A stretch of DNA of 8,418 nucleotides from Natrialbaceae archaeon Tc-Br11_E2g1 (GTDB taxonomy: Archaea; Halobacteriota; Halobacteria; Halobacteriales; Natrialbaceae): positions 1-8,418 of the forward strand of contig LKNC01000110.1 in assembly GCA_001564255.1 (NCBI GenBank), given 5' to 3'. The position numbers and the translations under genes were made by a program. The notes beneath the pieces are model-generated. The model ran no database searches. It was not told the DNA's origin and was given only the letters and a program-made list of their open reading frames with translations. Shown here in pieces: positions 1-6,993 of this stretch. Within the stretch, counting starts at the first letter, position 1. Every line of letters begins with the position of its first letter.

Positions 1-210
1 AATCTTCTTCCGGGTATCGGCAAGAAACTCCGAAACGCCATCCTCGAGAAACGAAAGCGTGGGCGTTTCGAGAGCTTCGAGGACCTCGAGGACCGGGTCT
101 CCGGCCTCCACGACCCCGACGAGATCCTCGCCGAGCGCATCCTCGAGGAGTTGCGCGAGGAGGACCTAAAGTACAAGATCTTCGTCGGCCGGCGCGAAGG
201 CGAGGAGTGA
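1..210 (+). CDS. DUF655 family protein, C-terminal part (5' end outside window)
   Basis: Reading from base 1 to a TGA at 208-210 gives the last 69 residues of an open frame that enters from the left. It begins NLLPGIGKKLRNAI, a helix-hairpin-helix type Gly-x-Gly loop used for non-specific nucleic-acid contact. FESFEDLEDRVSGL and a terminal KYKIFVGRR follow, matching the C-terminal pattern I associate with archaeal DUF655 (COG1491, predicted OB-fold nucleic-acid-binding protein). The family normally sits directly upstream of ksgA in archaea, often after rpl21e and rpoF, and the next gene here is ksgA, so context agrees with sequence. The biochemical role is not established; a part in ribosome or RNA metabolism is inferred only from its neighbours. 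The N-terminal portion, including the OB-like region, lies outside the window. Confidence 0.85.
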   Translation, partial: NLLPGIGKKLRNAILEKRKRGRFESFEDLEDRVSGLHDPDEILAERILEELREEDLKYKIFVGRREGEE

Positions 211-236
211 CACCGAGGGTACCGACCTCGAGACGG

Positions 237-248
237 TGCGTTTACACC
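237..248 (+). promoter_or_regulatory. Putative TATA box of a leaderless ksgA transcript
   Basis: TTTACA at 241-246, within GTGCGTTTACACCG, is centred about 28 bases before the ksgA ATG at 272. That is the spacing expected for a haloarchaeal TATA element when transcription starts at or next to the start codon. No Shine-Dalgarno-like sequence lies between it and the ATG, which fits leaderless initiation. The element sits in the 61-bp gap after DUF655. Read-through from upstream is equally possible. Confidence 0.4.
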
Positions 249-271
249 GATCGACCGTCTAGCCGGCGTCG

Positions 272-1111
272 ATGAGAGACCCAGACGGGTTGCTCGCCCG
301 CGCCGGCGTACGTGGCAACCCCGACCGCGATCAACACTTTCTGGTCGACGACCGCGTCCTCGATCGACTCCCGACCTACCTGGCGGAGGTCGACGGCGAC
401 GCGAGTCACGTCTTAGAGATCGGCCCCGGAACCGGGGCCCTGACGGATCGACTGCTGGCAGTGGCCGAGCGGGTGACGGTCGTCGAACGGGATCGAGAGC
501 TCGCTTCGTTTCTTCGCGAGGAGTTCGCCGCGGAGATCACAGCGGGACGGCTGACGGTGATCGCCGGCGACGCCCTCGAGGTCGACCTCCCGACGTTTAC
601 CGCGTCGGTGTCGAACCTCCCCTACAGCGTCTCGAGTGGGATCACGTTCCGACTGTTACCCGAGAAGCGCCCGACGGTGTTGATGTTCCAGAAGGAGTTC
701 GCCGAGCGGATGGTCGCCGAACCCGGAACCAGCGAGTACGGGCGGCTGTCGGTATCCACCCAGCACTACGCCGACGTGGAACTGGTCGAGCCGGTGCCCA
801 AGGACGCGTTTTCGCCGCCGCCGGCCGTCGAGAGTGCGGTGATCCGGACCGTTCCCCGCGACCCCGACTACGAGGTCGACGACGAGGCGTTCTTCCTCCG
901 CTTTGTCAAGGCCTGTTTCACCCAGCGACGGAAGACGATCCGGAACGCGATCCGGAACACGCCACACATCTCCGGGCTCGCGGATCCCGACGCCGTCGTC
1001 GAGGCCGCAGACGAGGAACTCCTTCGCAAGCGGGCCGACGCCATGACACCGGCGGAGTTCGCTTCCCTCGCGACCCTCGCACTCGAGGAAAGCGGCCTCG
1101 AGGACGACTAG
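272..1111 (+). CDS. rsmA: 16S rRNA adenine dimethyltransferase (RsmA/KsgA/Dim1)
   Basis: A 279-residue protein of normal family length. It transfers four methyl groups from S-adenosylmethionine to the two adjacent adenines in the 3'-terminal hairpin of 16S rRNA, a late step in small-subunit assembly in the cytoplasm. The entry motif DQHFLVD is at residues 20-26. SAM-binding motif I, LEIGPGTGAL, is at 48-57, with the ribose-binding acidic residue in VVERD near 72. Catalytic motif IV, NLPY, is at 115-118. QKEFAERM is at 140-147, SPPPAVESAV at 181-190, and the RNA-binding C-terminal stretch FTQRRKTIRNA at 216-226. The ATG at 272 is the first in frame and leaves a full N-terminus; no ribosome binding site precedes it, so a leaderless message is likely. 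The channel gene starts 10 bases after the stop, suggesting one operon. Identification is secure. Confidence 0.97.
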   Translation: MRDPDGLLARAGVRGNPDRDQHFLVDDRVLDRLPTYLAEVDGDASHVLEIGPGTGALTDRLLAVAERVTVVERDRELASFLREEFAAEITAGRLTVIAGDALEVDLPTFTASVSNLPYSVSSGITFRLLPEKRPTVLMFQKEFAERMVAEPGTSEYGRLSVSTQHYADVELVEPVPKDAFSPPPAVESAVIRTVPRDPDYEVDDEAFFLRFVKACFTQRRKTIRNAIRNTPHISGLADPDAVVEAADEELLRKRADAMTPAEFASLATLALEESGLEDD

Positions 1112-1121
1112 CCCCACTCCG

Positions 1122-2249
1122 ATGCTCGAACCGCTCACCACGTTCGACTGGCTCGCAGAACAGTTCACCACGACGAACGCACGGCTTGCGGTCACGTTCG
1201 TCGCCGCCGCGGTCTCCGTCGCCGTCGCCCTCTCCTCGCAGTCCCTCCAGAGGTGGCTCAACGACCGGATCCGTCCCGTCTACGCCGACGTCGTGACGAC
1301 CGTCGTCCTCGTGGGGACGTTCGTTCTCGCGCTTGCGGTAATCCTCGGCGTGTGGGGCCAGACCGGCGAGGCGAGGCAACTCTACGCCGAGTACGACCTG
1401 GGTGGAGACTTCGTCGCCCGGGTGATCGTCTCTTTCGTCGTTCTCGTGGGGACGTCCATCCTCGCGCGGTTCGTCCGTCGGCTCCTCCGGCAAGTCCTCG
1501 ACTCCTCGGTGAGCGTCACCGAACACCAACACGAGGTCACCCACCGGGTCACACAGGTCGTCCTCTGGTCGGTCGCGCTCGTGTTCGTCCTCTCGGTCTG
1601 GACCGACGACCTCGGGGGTCTGCTGGTCGGGGCCGGATTCCTCGGGATCGTCCTCGGGATGGCCGCCCGCCAGACCCTCGGATCGGTGATCGCCGGCTTC
1701 GTGCTCATGTTCTCCCGGCCCTTCGAGATCGGCGACTGGGTCGAAATCGACGACCGGGAGGGGATCGTCACCGACATCTCGATCGTCAACACCCGCATTC
1801 GCACCTTCGACGGCGAGTTCGTCGTCGTCCCCAACGACGTGGTCGGCTCGACGATGGTCGCCAACCGCTCGAAGAACGGCCGACTGCGCGTGGAGATCGA
1901 GGTCGGCGTCGACTACGGGGCGGACGTCGATCGGGCCTCTCAGCTTGCTCGGGAGGCGATCGAGGACCTCGAGGTCCCAGCGGACGAACCCGGCGTCGTC
2001 ACGCGACGCTTCGGCGACTCCGCGGTCGTCCTCGGCGTTCGCTTCTGGATCGAGGACCCGACGGCGAGCAGGGCGACCCGGGCGAAGACGGCGGCGATTT
2101 CGGCCATCAAGGGGACCTTCGAGGCCGAGGGGATCACCATCCCGTACCCACAGCGGGAACTCTCGAGTCGGGACGAAAAGGTCCTCTCGACAGACGACCA
2201 GACGGCCGATCGAAAGACAGGTACCTCGAGGCCACCGGAGGGTACCTAG
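1122..2249 (+). CDS. MscS-family mechanosensitive ion channel
   Basis: A 375-residue membrane protein that would open under membrane tension to release solutes at hypo-osmotic downshift, a plausible need in a halophile. About five hydrophobic segments are visible near residues 20-40, 57-78, 98-117, 145-160 and 164-195. The last is the MscS pore helix, rich in Gly and Ala (LLVGAGFLGIVLGMAARQTL), running into SRPFEIGDWVEI at 198-209, the start of the cytoplasmic beta domain. INTRIRTFDG-like beta strands (221-231), VVVPN (234-238) and the terminal IPYPQ (340-344) complete the MscS signature. Residues 346-375 form a charged, probably disordered tail. E. coli MscS has three membrane segments, so this is a longer-topology member. 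The gene begins 10 bp after ksgA and ends directly against hemK2, so it is probably co-transcribed although functionally unrelated. Gating and ion preference cannot be read from sequence. Confidence 0.93.
   Translation: MLEPLTTFDWLAEQFTTTNARLAVTFVAAAVSVAVALSSQSLQRWLNDRIRPVYADVVTTVVLVGTFVLALAVILGVWGQTGEARQLYAEYDLGGDFVARVIVSFVVLVGTSILARFVRRLLRQVLDSSVSVTEHQHEVTHRVTQVVLWSVALVFVLSVWTDDLGGLLVGAGFLGIVLGMAARQTLGSVIAGFVLMFSRPFEIGDWVEIDDREGIVTDISIVNTRIRTFDGEFVVVPNDVVGSTMVANRSKNGRLRVEIEVGVDYGADVDRASQLAREAIEDLEVPADEPGVVTRRFGDSAVVLGVRFWIEDPTASRATRAKTAAISAIKGTFEAEGITIPYPQRELSSRDEKVLSTDDQTADRKTGTSRPPEGT
2237..2242 (+). promoter_or_regulatory. Shine-Dalgarno of hemK2 inside the end of the channel gene
   Basis: GGAGGG lies 7 bases before the ATG at 2250, within the last sense codons (Pro-Glu-Gly) of the MscS gene. 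The stop TAG at 2247-2249 directly abuts the ATG. This arrangement fixes the hemK2 start and suggests translational coupling to the channel gene. Confidence 0.75.
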
Positions 2250-2834
2250 ATGGATCTCGCCGACCGTCGCGGACTCGAGACCGACGTCTACCAGCCCGCC
2301 GAGGACTCGGAACTGCTCGCGAGGGCTGCGTGTGAACGACTCGCCGGGGGTGATCTCGTCCTCGAGGTCGGCACGGGGTCGGGGTACGTCGCCGACCGGA
2401 TCTCGAGGACACTCCGGACGCGGGTCGTCGCCTCCGATCTGAACCCCCACGCCTGCCGGGGGGCACGCGAGCGCGGGGCGGAGGCGGGCCTCGAGGTCGT
2501 TCGGGCGGACCTGGTGAGCCCGTTCGTCGAGGATGCGTTCGACGCCGTCGTCTTCAACCCACCGTACCTCCCGACCGATCCCGAAAACGAGTGGGACGAC
2601 TGGATGGAACGGGCGCTCTCGGGCGGGGAGACCGGCCGGGAAGTCATCGACGCCTTCCTCGCGGACGTCCCCCGCGTGCTCGCCCCCGACGGGGTCGTCC
2701 TCCTGTTGGTGAGCAGCCTCACCGGAGTCGACCAGGTCGTCTCCCGGGCCGGCGAGGCGGGCTTCAGCGCCGTCGCCGTCGCCGACGAGTCGTTCCCCTA
2801 CGAGACCCTGACGGTACTCGAACTCCTGCGGTAG
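2250..2834 (+). CDS. HemK2/Mtq2-type class I methyltransferase (probable release factor Gln methyltransferase)
   Basis: A 194-residue SAM-dependent methyltransferase. The family hallmark VYQPAEDSELL is at residues 13-23, motif I LEVGTGSGYV at 38-47, the acidic motif II in ASDLN at 61-65, and the catalytic N-P-P-Y motif (VFNPPYLPTD) at 101-110. NPPY marks enzymes that methylate amide nitrogens. The length and the short N-terminus match archaeal/eukaryotic HemK2 rather than the longer bacterial PrmC, which carries an extra helical domain. Known family members pair with the zinc protein Trm112 and methylate the Gln of the GGQ motif in aRF1/eRF1. A Trm112 gene is not in this window, so that partnership is inferred. 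Its position near ksgA supports a translation role. The start is fixed by a GGAGGG site and by direct abutment with the preceding stop. Related enzymes can also methylate lysine, so the substrate is less certain than the fold. Confidence 0.9.
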   Translation: MDLADRRGLETDVYQPAEDSELLARAACERLAGGDLVLEVGTGSGYVADRISRTLRTRVVASDLNPHACRGARERGAEAGLEVVRADLVSPFVEDAFDAVVFNPPYLPTDPENEWDDWMERALSGGETGREVIDAFLADVPRVLAPDGVVLLLVSSLTGVDQVVSRAGEAGFSAVAVADESFPYETLTVLELLR

Positions 2835-2883
2835 GTACCGTAACCGTTTCGAGGACGGACAGATCGACTGACGGAGCCGTGTT

Positions 2884-2893
2884 CTCTCGAGAG
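2884..2893. repeat. 10-bp perfect palindrome upstream of the metE pair
   Basis: CTCTCGAGAG reads identically on both strands. It lies about 30-40 bp upstream of the putative TATA box of the MetE-like operon, in a non-coding gap. It could be half of a regulator site, but CTCGAG cores are very common in this DNA, so chance is a real possibility. Confidence 0.35.
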
Positions 2894-2941
2894 CCAATTA
2901 CTCTCATGCATCGGTAGAGATGGTAAATATTAAGCATTGGC
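2893..2941. repeat. Compound imperfect inverted repeat over the metE promoter
   Basis: GCCAAT (2893-2898) pairs with ATTGGC (2936-2941), and inside it TCTC (2902-2905) pairs with GAGA (2917-2920). The TAC/GTA flanking the inner pair also match. The structure spans the AT-rich TATA candidate and could be an operator. The arms are short and interrupted, so this is tentative. Confidence 0.3.
2922..2932 (+). promoter_or_regulatory. Putative promoter (TATA box) of the MetE-like operon
   Basis: GGTAAATATTA is the most AT-rich stretch in this part of the window. It is centred about 34 bases before the ATG at 2962, placing a start site roughly 6-9 bases upstream of the gene, a short leader typical of haloarchaea. 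The 127-bp gap after hemK2 (2835-2961) holds only this element and the repeats listed here; no gene or clear terminator is visible in it. Confidence 0.5.
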
Positions 2942-2961
2942 ATAGCTTAGACGGCTTCACG

Positions 2962-3960
2962 ATGACTGAGTACGTTTCGGCCACGCCGGGACTGTTCCCC
3001 CTCCCGGACTGGGCGAAAGACGACCTCTCGGATCTGAAAGGCCACCAGAAACACGACCTCGTCAGCGGTGACGAGGGCGAGGCGATCACCGCCGTCTACG
3101 GGGACGCTCGTGAGGACGTGATCGGTTCCCAACAGGAAGCCGGCGTCGACCTCGTCGTCGAAGGCCAGTTGCGCTGGGACGACATGCTCGCCCATCCACT
3201 CGCCGTCCACGACAACGTCGACACCCAGGGGATCGTCCGCTACTACGACAACAACAACTTCTATCGCGACCCCGTCGTCGGGGGCGAACTCGACTTCTCC
3301 GGGGACGTCGCAGGCGAACTCGAGGCAGCGGCTGAGTTGACCGACGACCTCTGCGCCGTCCTCCCCGGCCCGTACACCCTCGCCGAACTCGCGACAGACG
3401 AGTACTACGGCGACGACGCCGACTTCCTCGCCGCGGTCGCCGACTTCCTCGCTGGCGAACTCGAGGCGTTCCCCGCCCACGAGACGCTGTTCTTACTCGA
3501 ACCCTCGCTGGCCACCGACGCACCCGACGACGGCGAGGACGAGCGCGTCAGTGAGGCAGTCGACACCGTCACAGCGGCCACGGACGCGGACGTCGTCGTC
3601 CAGCCCTACTGGGACGCCCTCGAGGAGAAGGTCTACGCCCACCTGCTCGACGCCGACATCGACGCCGTCGGCTTCGACTTCGTGACCGAGCAAGACCAGA
3701 ACCTCTACAACGTCCAGGAGTACGGCGGGGCCGACAGCATCGCACTCGGTCTCGCCGACGGCCAGAACACGCTCGTCGAGGATCCCGAAGCGATCCGCGA
3801 CCGCGCGGAGTGGGTCTTCGAACAGATCCCCGTCTCCGAATTCGAGACGACGTACCTGACGACGAACACCGAGACGTTCTACCTGCCCTACAGCAAGTTC
3901 GAGGAGAAACTGGCTGCCCTTGGGGAAGCCGCGGACCTCGCGGAGGTGACCACCGCATGA
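2962..3960 (+). CDS. MetE-like protein lacking the zinc site (first of a tandem pair)
   Basis: A 332-residue paralogue of the following gene with the methionine synthase (beta-alpha)8 barrel pattern. DLVVEGQLRWDDM (63-75) aligns with DVVVDGEMRRNEM of its neighbour, and LPGPYTLAELA (134-144) aligns with ITGPYTLASWS. The metal ligands are gone: QPYWDA (214-219) stands where the neighbour has HVCYGD, LLEPSL (178-183) replaces IDEPAL, and TNTETFYLPYSKFEEK (301-316) replaces the segment with the zinc Cys. The only Cys is residue 131. It is therefore unlikely to activate homocysteine alone. It may bind the methyl donor or stabilise the partner, as the inactive N-terminal half of bacterial MetE does (inference). 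An in-frame ATG at 2920 falls before the predicted transcription start, so 2962 (MTEYVSATPG) is preferred. The stop overlaps the next start by 4 bp. Confidence 0.85.
   Translation: MTEYVSATPGLFPLPDWAKDDLSDLKGHQKHDLVSGDEGEAITAVYGDAREDVIGSQQEAGVDLVVEGQLRWDDMLAHPLAVHDNVDTQGIVRYYDNNNFYRDPVVGGELDFSGDVAGELEAAAELTDDLCAVLPGPYTLAELATDEYYGDDADFLAAVADFLAGELEAFPAHETLFLLEPSLATDAPDDGEDERVSEAVDTVTAATDADVVVQPYWDALEEKVYAHLLDADIDAVGFDFVTEQDQNLYNVQEYGGADSIALGLADGQNTLVEDPEAIRDRAEWVFEQIPVSEFETTYLTTNTETFYLPYSKFEEKLAALGEAADLAEVTTA
3942..3949 (+). promoter_or_regulatory. Strong Shine-Dalgarno of the second metE-like gene
   Basis: GGAGGTGA, a full match to the anti-Shine-Dalgarno end of archaeal 16S rRNA, is placed 7 bases before the ATG at 3957 and lies inside the upstream gene. 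It decides the start in favour of 3957 over an upstream in-frame start near 3810, and indicates translational coupling of the pair. Confidence 0.8.
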
Positions 3961-5024
3961 GCGACACCAAAGACCAGTTCCGACCCGACGACCACGACAA
4001 CGACCACTTCCTGCTGACGACCGTCGTCGGCAGCTATCCCAAACCGAAGTGGCTGAACCGCGCGAAAGAACTCTACCAGGACCCCGACCACAGCTTCGAC
4101 GCCGAGGACTACCAGGAGGCCAAAGACGACGCCGCCCGCCTGATCACCGCCGAACACGAACGCGCCGGCCTGGACGTCGTCGTCGACGGCGAGATGCGCC
4201 GAAACGAGATGGTCGAGTTCTTCGCCCACCGCATCGAGGGCTACGAGTTCAACGGCCCAGTGAAGGTGTGGGGACACAACTACTTCGATAAGCCAAGCGT
4301 CGTCAGCGACGTCGAGTACACCGATTCCTGGCTCGTCGACGAGTACGAGTTCACCGCCGCGGCCACCGACCGCCCCGTCAAGGTACCGATCACCGGCCCC
4401 TACACCCTCGCCAGCTGGTCCTTCAACGAGGCCTACGAGGACGACGCGGAACTCTCCTACGCGCTCGCCGACCTCGTCAACGAGGAAATCGAGAAGCTCG
4501 TCGAGGCCGGTGCCCGCTACATCCAGATCGACGAACCCGCACTCGCGACGACGCCGGACGACCACGCGATCGTCGGCGAATGTCTCGAGCGCATCGTCGC
4601 CGACATCCCCGAGGACGTCCGCATCGGCCTGCACGTCTGCTACGGTGACTACTCGCGTATCTACCCCGAGATCCTCGAGTACCCCGTCGACGAGTTCGAC
4701 TTAGAGCTCGCAAACGGCGACTACGACCAACTCGACGTCTTCAAAGACCCCGAGTTCACCGCGGATCTCGCACTCGGCGTCACCGACGTCCACGTCGCCG
4801 AGGTCGAATCCGTCGAACAGATCGAGGAGAACATTTTGAAAGGACTCGAGATCGTCCCGCCCGAACAGCTCGTCGTCTCGCCCGACTGTGGCGTAAAGTT
4901 GCTCCCGCGTGAGGTCGCCTACGGCAAGATGGCGAACATGGCCGAGGCAGCCCGCAACGTCGAAGCGGAACTCGACGCAGGCCTCGAGATCGACCGCAAC
5001 GCACCGACGCCGGCCGACGACTGA
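3957..5024 (+). CDS. metE: Cobalamin-independent-type methionine synthase, catalytic (core MetE)
   Basis: A 355-residue protein equal to the C-terminal catalytic half of bacterial MetE. It forms methionine from homocysteine in the cytoplasm, using zinc to bind the thiol. TTVVGSYPKPKW is at residues 21-32, DVVVDGEMRR at 73-82, ITGPYTLASWS at 145-155, and the homocysteine-contacting IDEPAL at 191-196. HVCYGDY gives zinc ligands H226 and C228, FDLE the probable third ligand E250, and SPDCGVKLLPR the fourth, C311. The folate-binding N-terminal domain of full-length MetE is absent. The methyl donor could be methyl-tetrahydrofolate with help from the upstream paralogue, or a corrinoid protein as proposed for other core synthases; sequence does not decide. 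The gene starts in a 4-bp ATGA overlap behind a strong ribosome binding site, so both proteins are probably made together. It ends 18 bp from the converging pccA. Confidence 0.93.
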   Translation: MSDTKDQFRPDDHDNDHFLLTTVVGSYPKPKWLNRAKELYQDPDHSFDAEDYQEAKDDAARLITAEHERAGLDVVVDGEMRRNEMVEFFAHRIEGYEFNGPVKVWGHNYFDKPSVVSDVEYTDSWLVDEYEFTAAATDRPVKVPITGPYTLASWSFNEAYEDDAELSYALADLVNEEIEKLVEAGARYIQIDEPALATTPDDHAIVGECLERIVADIPEDVRIGLHVCYGDYSRIYPEILEYPVDEFDLELANGDYDQLDVFKDPEFTADLALGVTDVHVAEVESVEQIEENILKGLEIVPPEQLVVSPDCGVKLLPREVAYGKMANMAEAARNVEAELDAGLEIDRNAPTPADD

Positions 5025-5036
5025 TCGACGGCCTTC

Positions 5037-5044
5037 CGGTTTTC
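5037..5044 (+). terminator. Weak T-tract between converging metE and pccA
   Basis: A CCGG followed by four T residues (5040-5043) lies just after the metE stop and runs into the last codon of the opposing pccA. Archaeal terminators can be simple T-tracts, but four Ts is marginal. No matching tract is seen for pccA on the other strand. Confidence 0.25.
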
Positions 5045-6863
5045 ACTCGAGGACGACCAGCGTATCGCCCATGTCGACGCTATCGCCTTCCTCGATCGCG
5101 ATCTGGGTGACCTCGCCGCCACGGGATGCGACGATGTCGTTTTCCATCTTCATCGCCTCGAGGACGACGAGTACGTCGCCTGCGGCGACCTCGTCGCCTT
5201 CCTCGACTTCGATGTCGAGGATCGTCCCCTGCATCTCGGCGTCGACGACCTCGCCGTCGCCGTCGAGTTCGACGTCGTCACCGCCACCGGCGACGTCGGG
5301 ACGGGTCGGGCCGGAGGGCCCTTCGTTACCGCCAGTCGGGATCGCGGGTGCGCCGTGTTCTTCGAGTTCGACCTCGAAGCGCTTGCCGTTGACCTCGAGG
5401 GTGAACTCGCGCTCGACGACTTCTTCGTCGTCGTCCTCGCTTTCGGTGACGCCACCCCACTGTTCTTGGGCCTCCTCGATGCGGCTCTGTTCCATCTCCT
5501 CGTCTAGGTACTTCGTCGTGTGGGTGCTCGCGACGAACTCCTCGTCGGTGAGCATCAGGCGGTGGAACGGGATGATCGTCGGGATGCCCTCGATGTCGTA
5601 TTCGCGCAGCGCGCGAAGCGATCGGTCGATACACTCCTCGCGGTCTTCGCCCCAGACGATCAGTTTGGCGATCATCGAGTCGTAGTCGGTGACGAGTTCG
5701 TCGCCCTGGCGTAAGGCGTCGTCCATACGGACGCCGACCCCACCCGGTGGGTCGTACGTTTCGAGGGTCCCCCCCGTCGCGGGCGCGAAGTCTTCGGCGG
5801 CGTTCTCGGCGTTGATCCGGAACTCGATGGCGTGGCCGTCGATCTCGACTTCGGCCTGCTCGAAGTCTATCTCCTCGCCGGCGGCGATCCGGATCTGGCG
5901 CTTGACGATGTCGATGCCCGTGATCTCCTCTGTGACACAGTGTTCGACCTGGATCCGGGTGTTGACCTCGAGGAAGTAGAAGTTCGTGTCCGGTCCGAGG
6001 GGACCGTCGCGCCCCGGTTTTTCCTCGACGAGGAACTCGACGGTCCCGGCGTTGGTGTACTCGGCGGCGGCGACACCGCGTCGTGCGGCCTCGCCGATCT
6101 TCTCGCGCAGTTCGTCGGTCAGTGCCGCGGAGGGGCCTTCCTCGATGACCTTCTGGTGGCGGCGCTGGAGCGAACAGTCACGCTCGCCGAGGTGGCGGAC
6201 GTTGCCGTGTTGGTCGGCGACGATCTGGACTTCGATGTGTCGGGGCTGTTCGAGATAGCGCTCTAGGTACACCGAGTCGTTGTCGAAGTACGCCTCACCC
6301 TCGCGCTTTGCGCTCTCGAGTTGGTCCTCGACTTCGCTTTCGTCCCAGACGACTTTCATCCCGCGGCCGCCACCGCCACCTTCGGCCTTGATAGCGATCG
6401 GGTAGCCGTGTTCCTCGCCGAACTCCCGGACCTGGTCGGGGTCGGTGACGGGTTCGGTCGTCCCCGGCACGATGGGGACGTCGGCCTCCTGCATGATCGT
6501 TCGCGCTTTCGTCTTCTCACCGAGTGCCTCCATGGAGTCACCCGACGGGCCGATCCAGGTGATGCCGTCTGTCTGCTCGACCTTGCGGGCGAACTCCGCG
6601 TTTTCGGCGAGAAACCCGTAGCCGGGATGGATGGCGTCGGCGTCTGCCTTTTTCGCGGCCTCGATGACCGCCTCGTGGTCGAGGTAGGAGTCGGCTGCCC
6701 TGGCGGGCCCGACGTTGTACGCCTCGTCGGCGTACCGGACGTGCCCCGAGTCCTTGTCGGCCTCCGAGTAGACGGCGACGGTCCCGACGTTCAACTCTTC
6801 GCACGCGCGCATTACCCTGACAGCGATCTCCCCACGGTTTGCCACGAGAACCTTCCGGAACAT
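5043..6863 (-). CDS. pccA: Acyl-CoA (propionyl/acetyl-CoA) carboxylase alpha subunit: biotin carboxylase + biotin carrier
   Basis: A 606-residue fused subunit. Residues 1 to about 450 are biotin carboxylase, which uses ATP and bicarbonate to carboxylate biotin. [13 protein letters not shown] is at 4-16, [10 protein letters not shown] at 79-88, the ATP-grasp glycine loop [12 protein letters not shown] at 159-170, [12 protein letters not shown] at 228-239 and the catalytic [10 protein letters not shown] at 299-308. Residues 536-606 are the carrier domain, with EAMKM at 569-573 and biotinylated K572. Between them, about 455-535 is an acidic Gly/Pro-rich linker with one beta-rich patch ([16 protein letters not shown]), shorter than the BT domain of bacterial/human PccA. 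Two oddities: an insertion near 282-292 ([10 protein letters not shown]) and Cys309 where bacterial enzymes usually have Pro after QVEH. It works with the PccB-type subunit encoded upstream on the same strand. A separate promoter and a hairpin at the start codon suggest independent control. Confidence 0.95.
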   Translation of the reverse strand: MFRKVLVANRGEIAVRVMRACEELNVGTVAVYSEADKDSGHVRYADEAYNVGPARAADSYLDHEAVIEAAKKADADAIHPGYGFLAENAEFARKVEQTDGITWIGPSGDSMEALGEKTKARTIMQEADVPIVPGTTEPVTDPDQVREFGEEHGYPIAIKAEGGGGGRGMKVVWDESEVEDQLESAKREGEAYFDNDSVYLERYLEQPRHIEVQIVADQHGNVRHLGERDCSLQRRHQKVIEEGPSAALTDELREKIGEAARRGVAAAEYTNAGTVEFLVEEKPGRDGPLGPDTNFYFLEVNTRIQVEHCVTEEITGIDIVKRQIRIAAGEEIDFEQAEVEIDGHAIEFRINAENAAEDFAPATGGTLETYDPPGGVGVRMDDALRQGDELVTDYDSMIAKLIVWGEDREECIDRSLRALREYDIEGIPTIIPFHRLMLTDEEFVASTHTTKYLDEEMEQSRIEEAQEQWGGVTESEDDDEEVVEREFTLEVNGKRFEVELEEHGAPAIPTGGNEGPSGPTRPDVAGGGDDVELDGDGEVVDAEMQGTILDIEVEEGDEVAAGDVLVVLEAMKMENDIVASRGGEVTQIAIEEGDSVDMGDTLVVLE

Positions 6864-6885
6864 TCCTGTCCGATAGGACGGAATG
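6861..6885 (-). repeat. Inverted repeat ending on the pccA start codon
   Basis: In the sense of pccA it reads CATTCCGTCC, loop TATC, then GGAC-A-GGAATG, the final ATG being the start codon. That makes ten paired positions with one bulged A and a 4-base loop. As DNA it overlaps the predicted transcription start, a typical archaeal repressor position. As RNA, if the leader is longer, it would bury the start codon in a stem. The pairing is seen directly; the function is inferred. Confidence 0.6.
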
Positions 6886-6891
6886 CCCCTA

Positions 6892-6904
6892 CCTTACTTT
6901 TTCG
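6892..6904 (-). promoter_or_regulatory. Putative BRE/TATA element of pccA
   Basis: On the minus strand CGAAAAAGTAAGG carries a BRE-like CGAAA followed by AAAGTAA. It is centred about 34 bases upstream of the pccA ATG, the same spacing as the metE promoter candidate. This would start transcription near 6871-6873 and give a very short leader. A second candidate, GTTTATC at 6930-6924 on the minus strand, would give a leader of about 35-40 bases. Confidence 0.45.
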
Positions 6905-6993
6905 CATACGAGTGACCGACACCGATAAACGGCTCCCGGGCTCTCCGGACTCCAGTTCGACCGAACCGGTCCGGCCTCGAGGACCGACGTGGG

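Noticed and set aside
1253..2335. Plus-strand frame of 360 codons in another register over the channel gene
   Set aside because: Arg-rich product, not acidic like the real haloarchaeal proteins, and overlaps MscS and hemK2 almost completely.
918..2897. Long minus-strand open frame (659 codons) opposite the channel and hemK2 genes
   Set aside because: Arg/Gly/Asp-rich low-complexity translation with no recognisable domain, fully antisense to three well-identified genes; long antisense frames are expected in high-GC haloarchaeal DNA.
2920..2961. Earlier ATG (2920) for the first MetE-like gene
   Set aside because: It lies at or before the predicted TATA element, and the extra 14 residues (VNIKHWHSL...) are unlike the conserved start MTEYVSATPG.
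3810..3956. Earlier in-frame start (3810) for the second MetE-like gene
   Set aside because: The extension would overlap the first gene by about 150 bp, whereas 3957 has a perfect Shine-Dalgarno and a classic ATGA overlap.
3888..4634. Minus-strand frame of 248 codons opposite metE
   Set aside because: Val/Gly/Asp repeats typical of the complement of Asp/Val codons; no motif and entirely antisense to a conserved gene.
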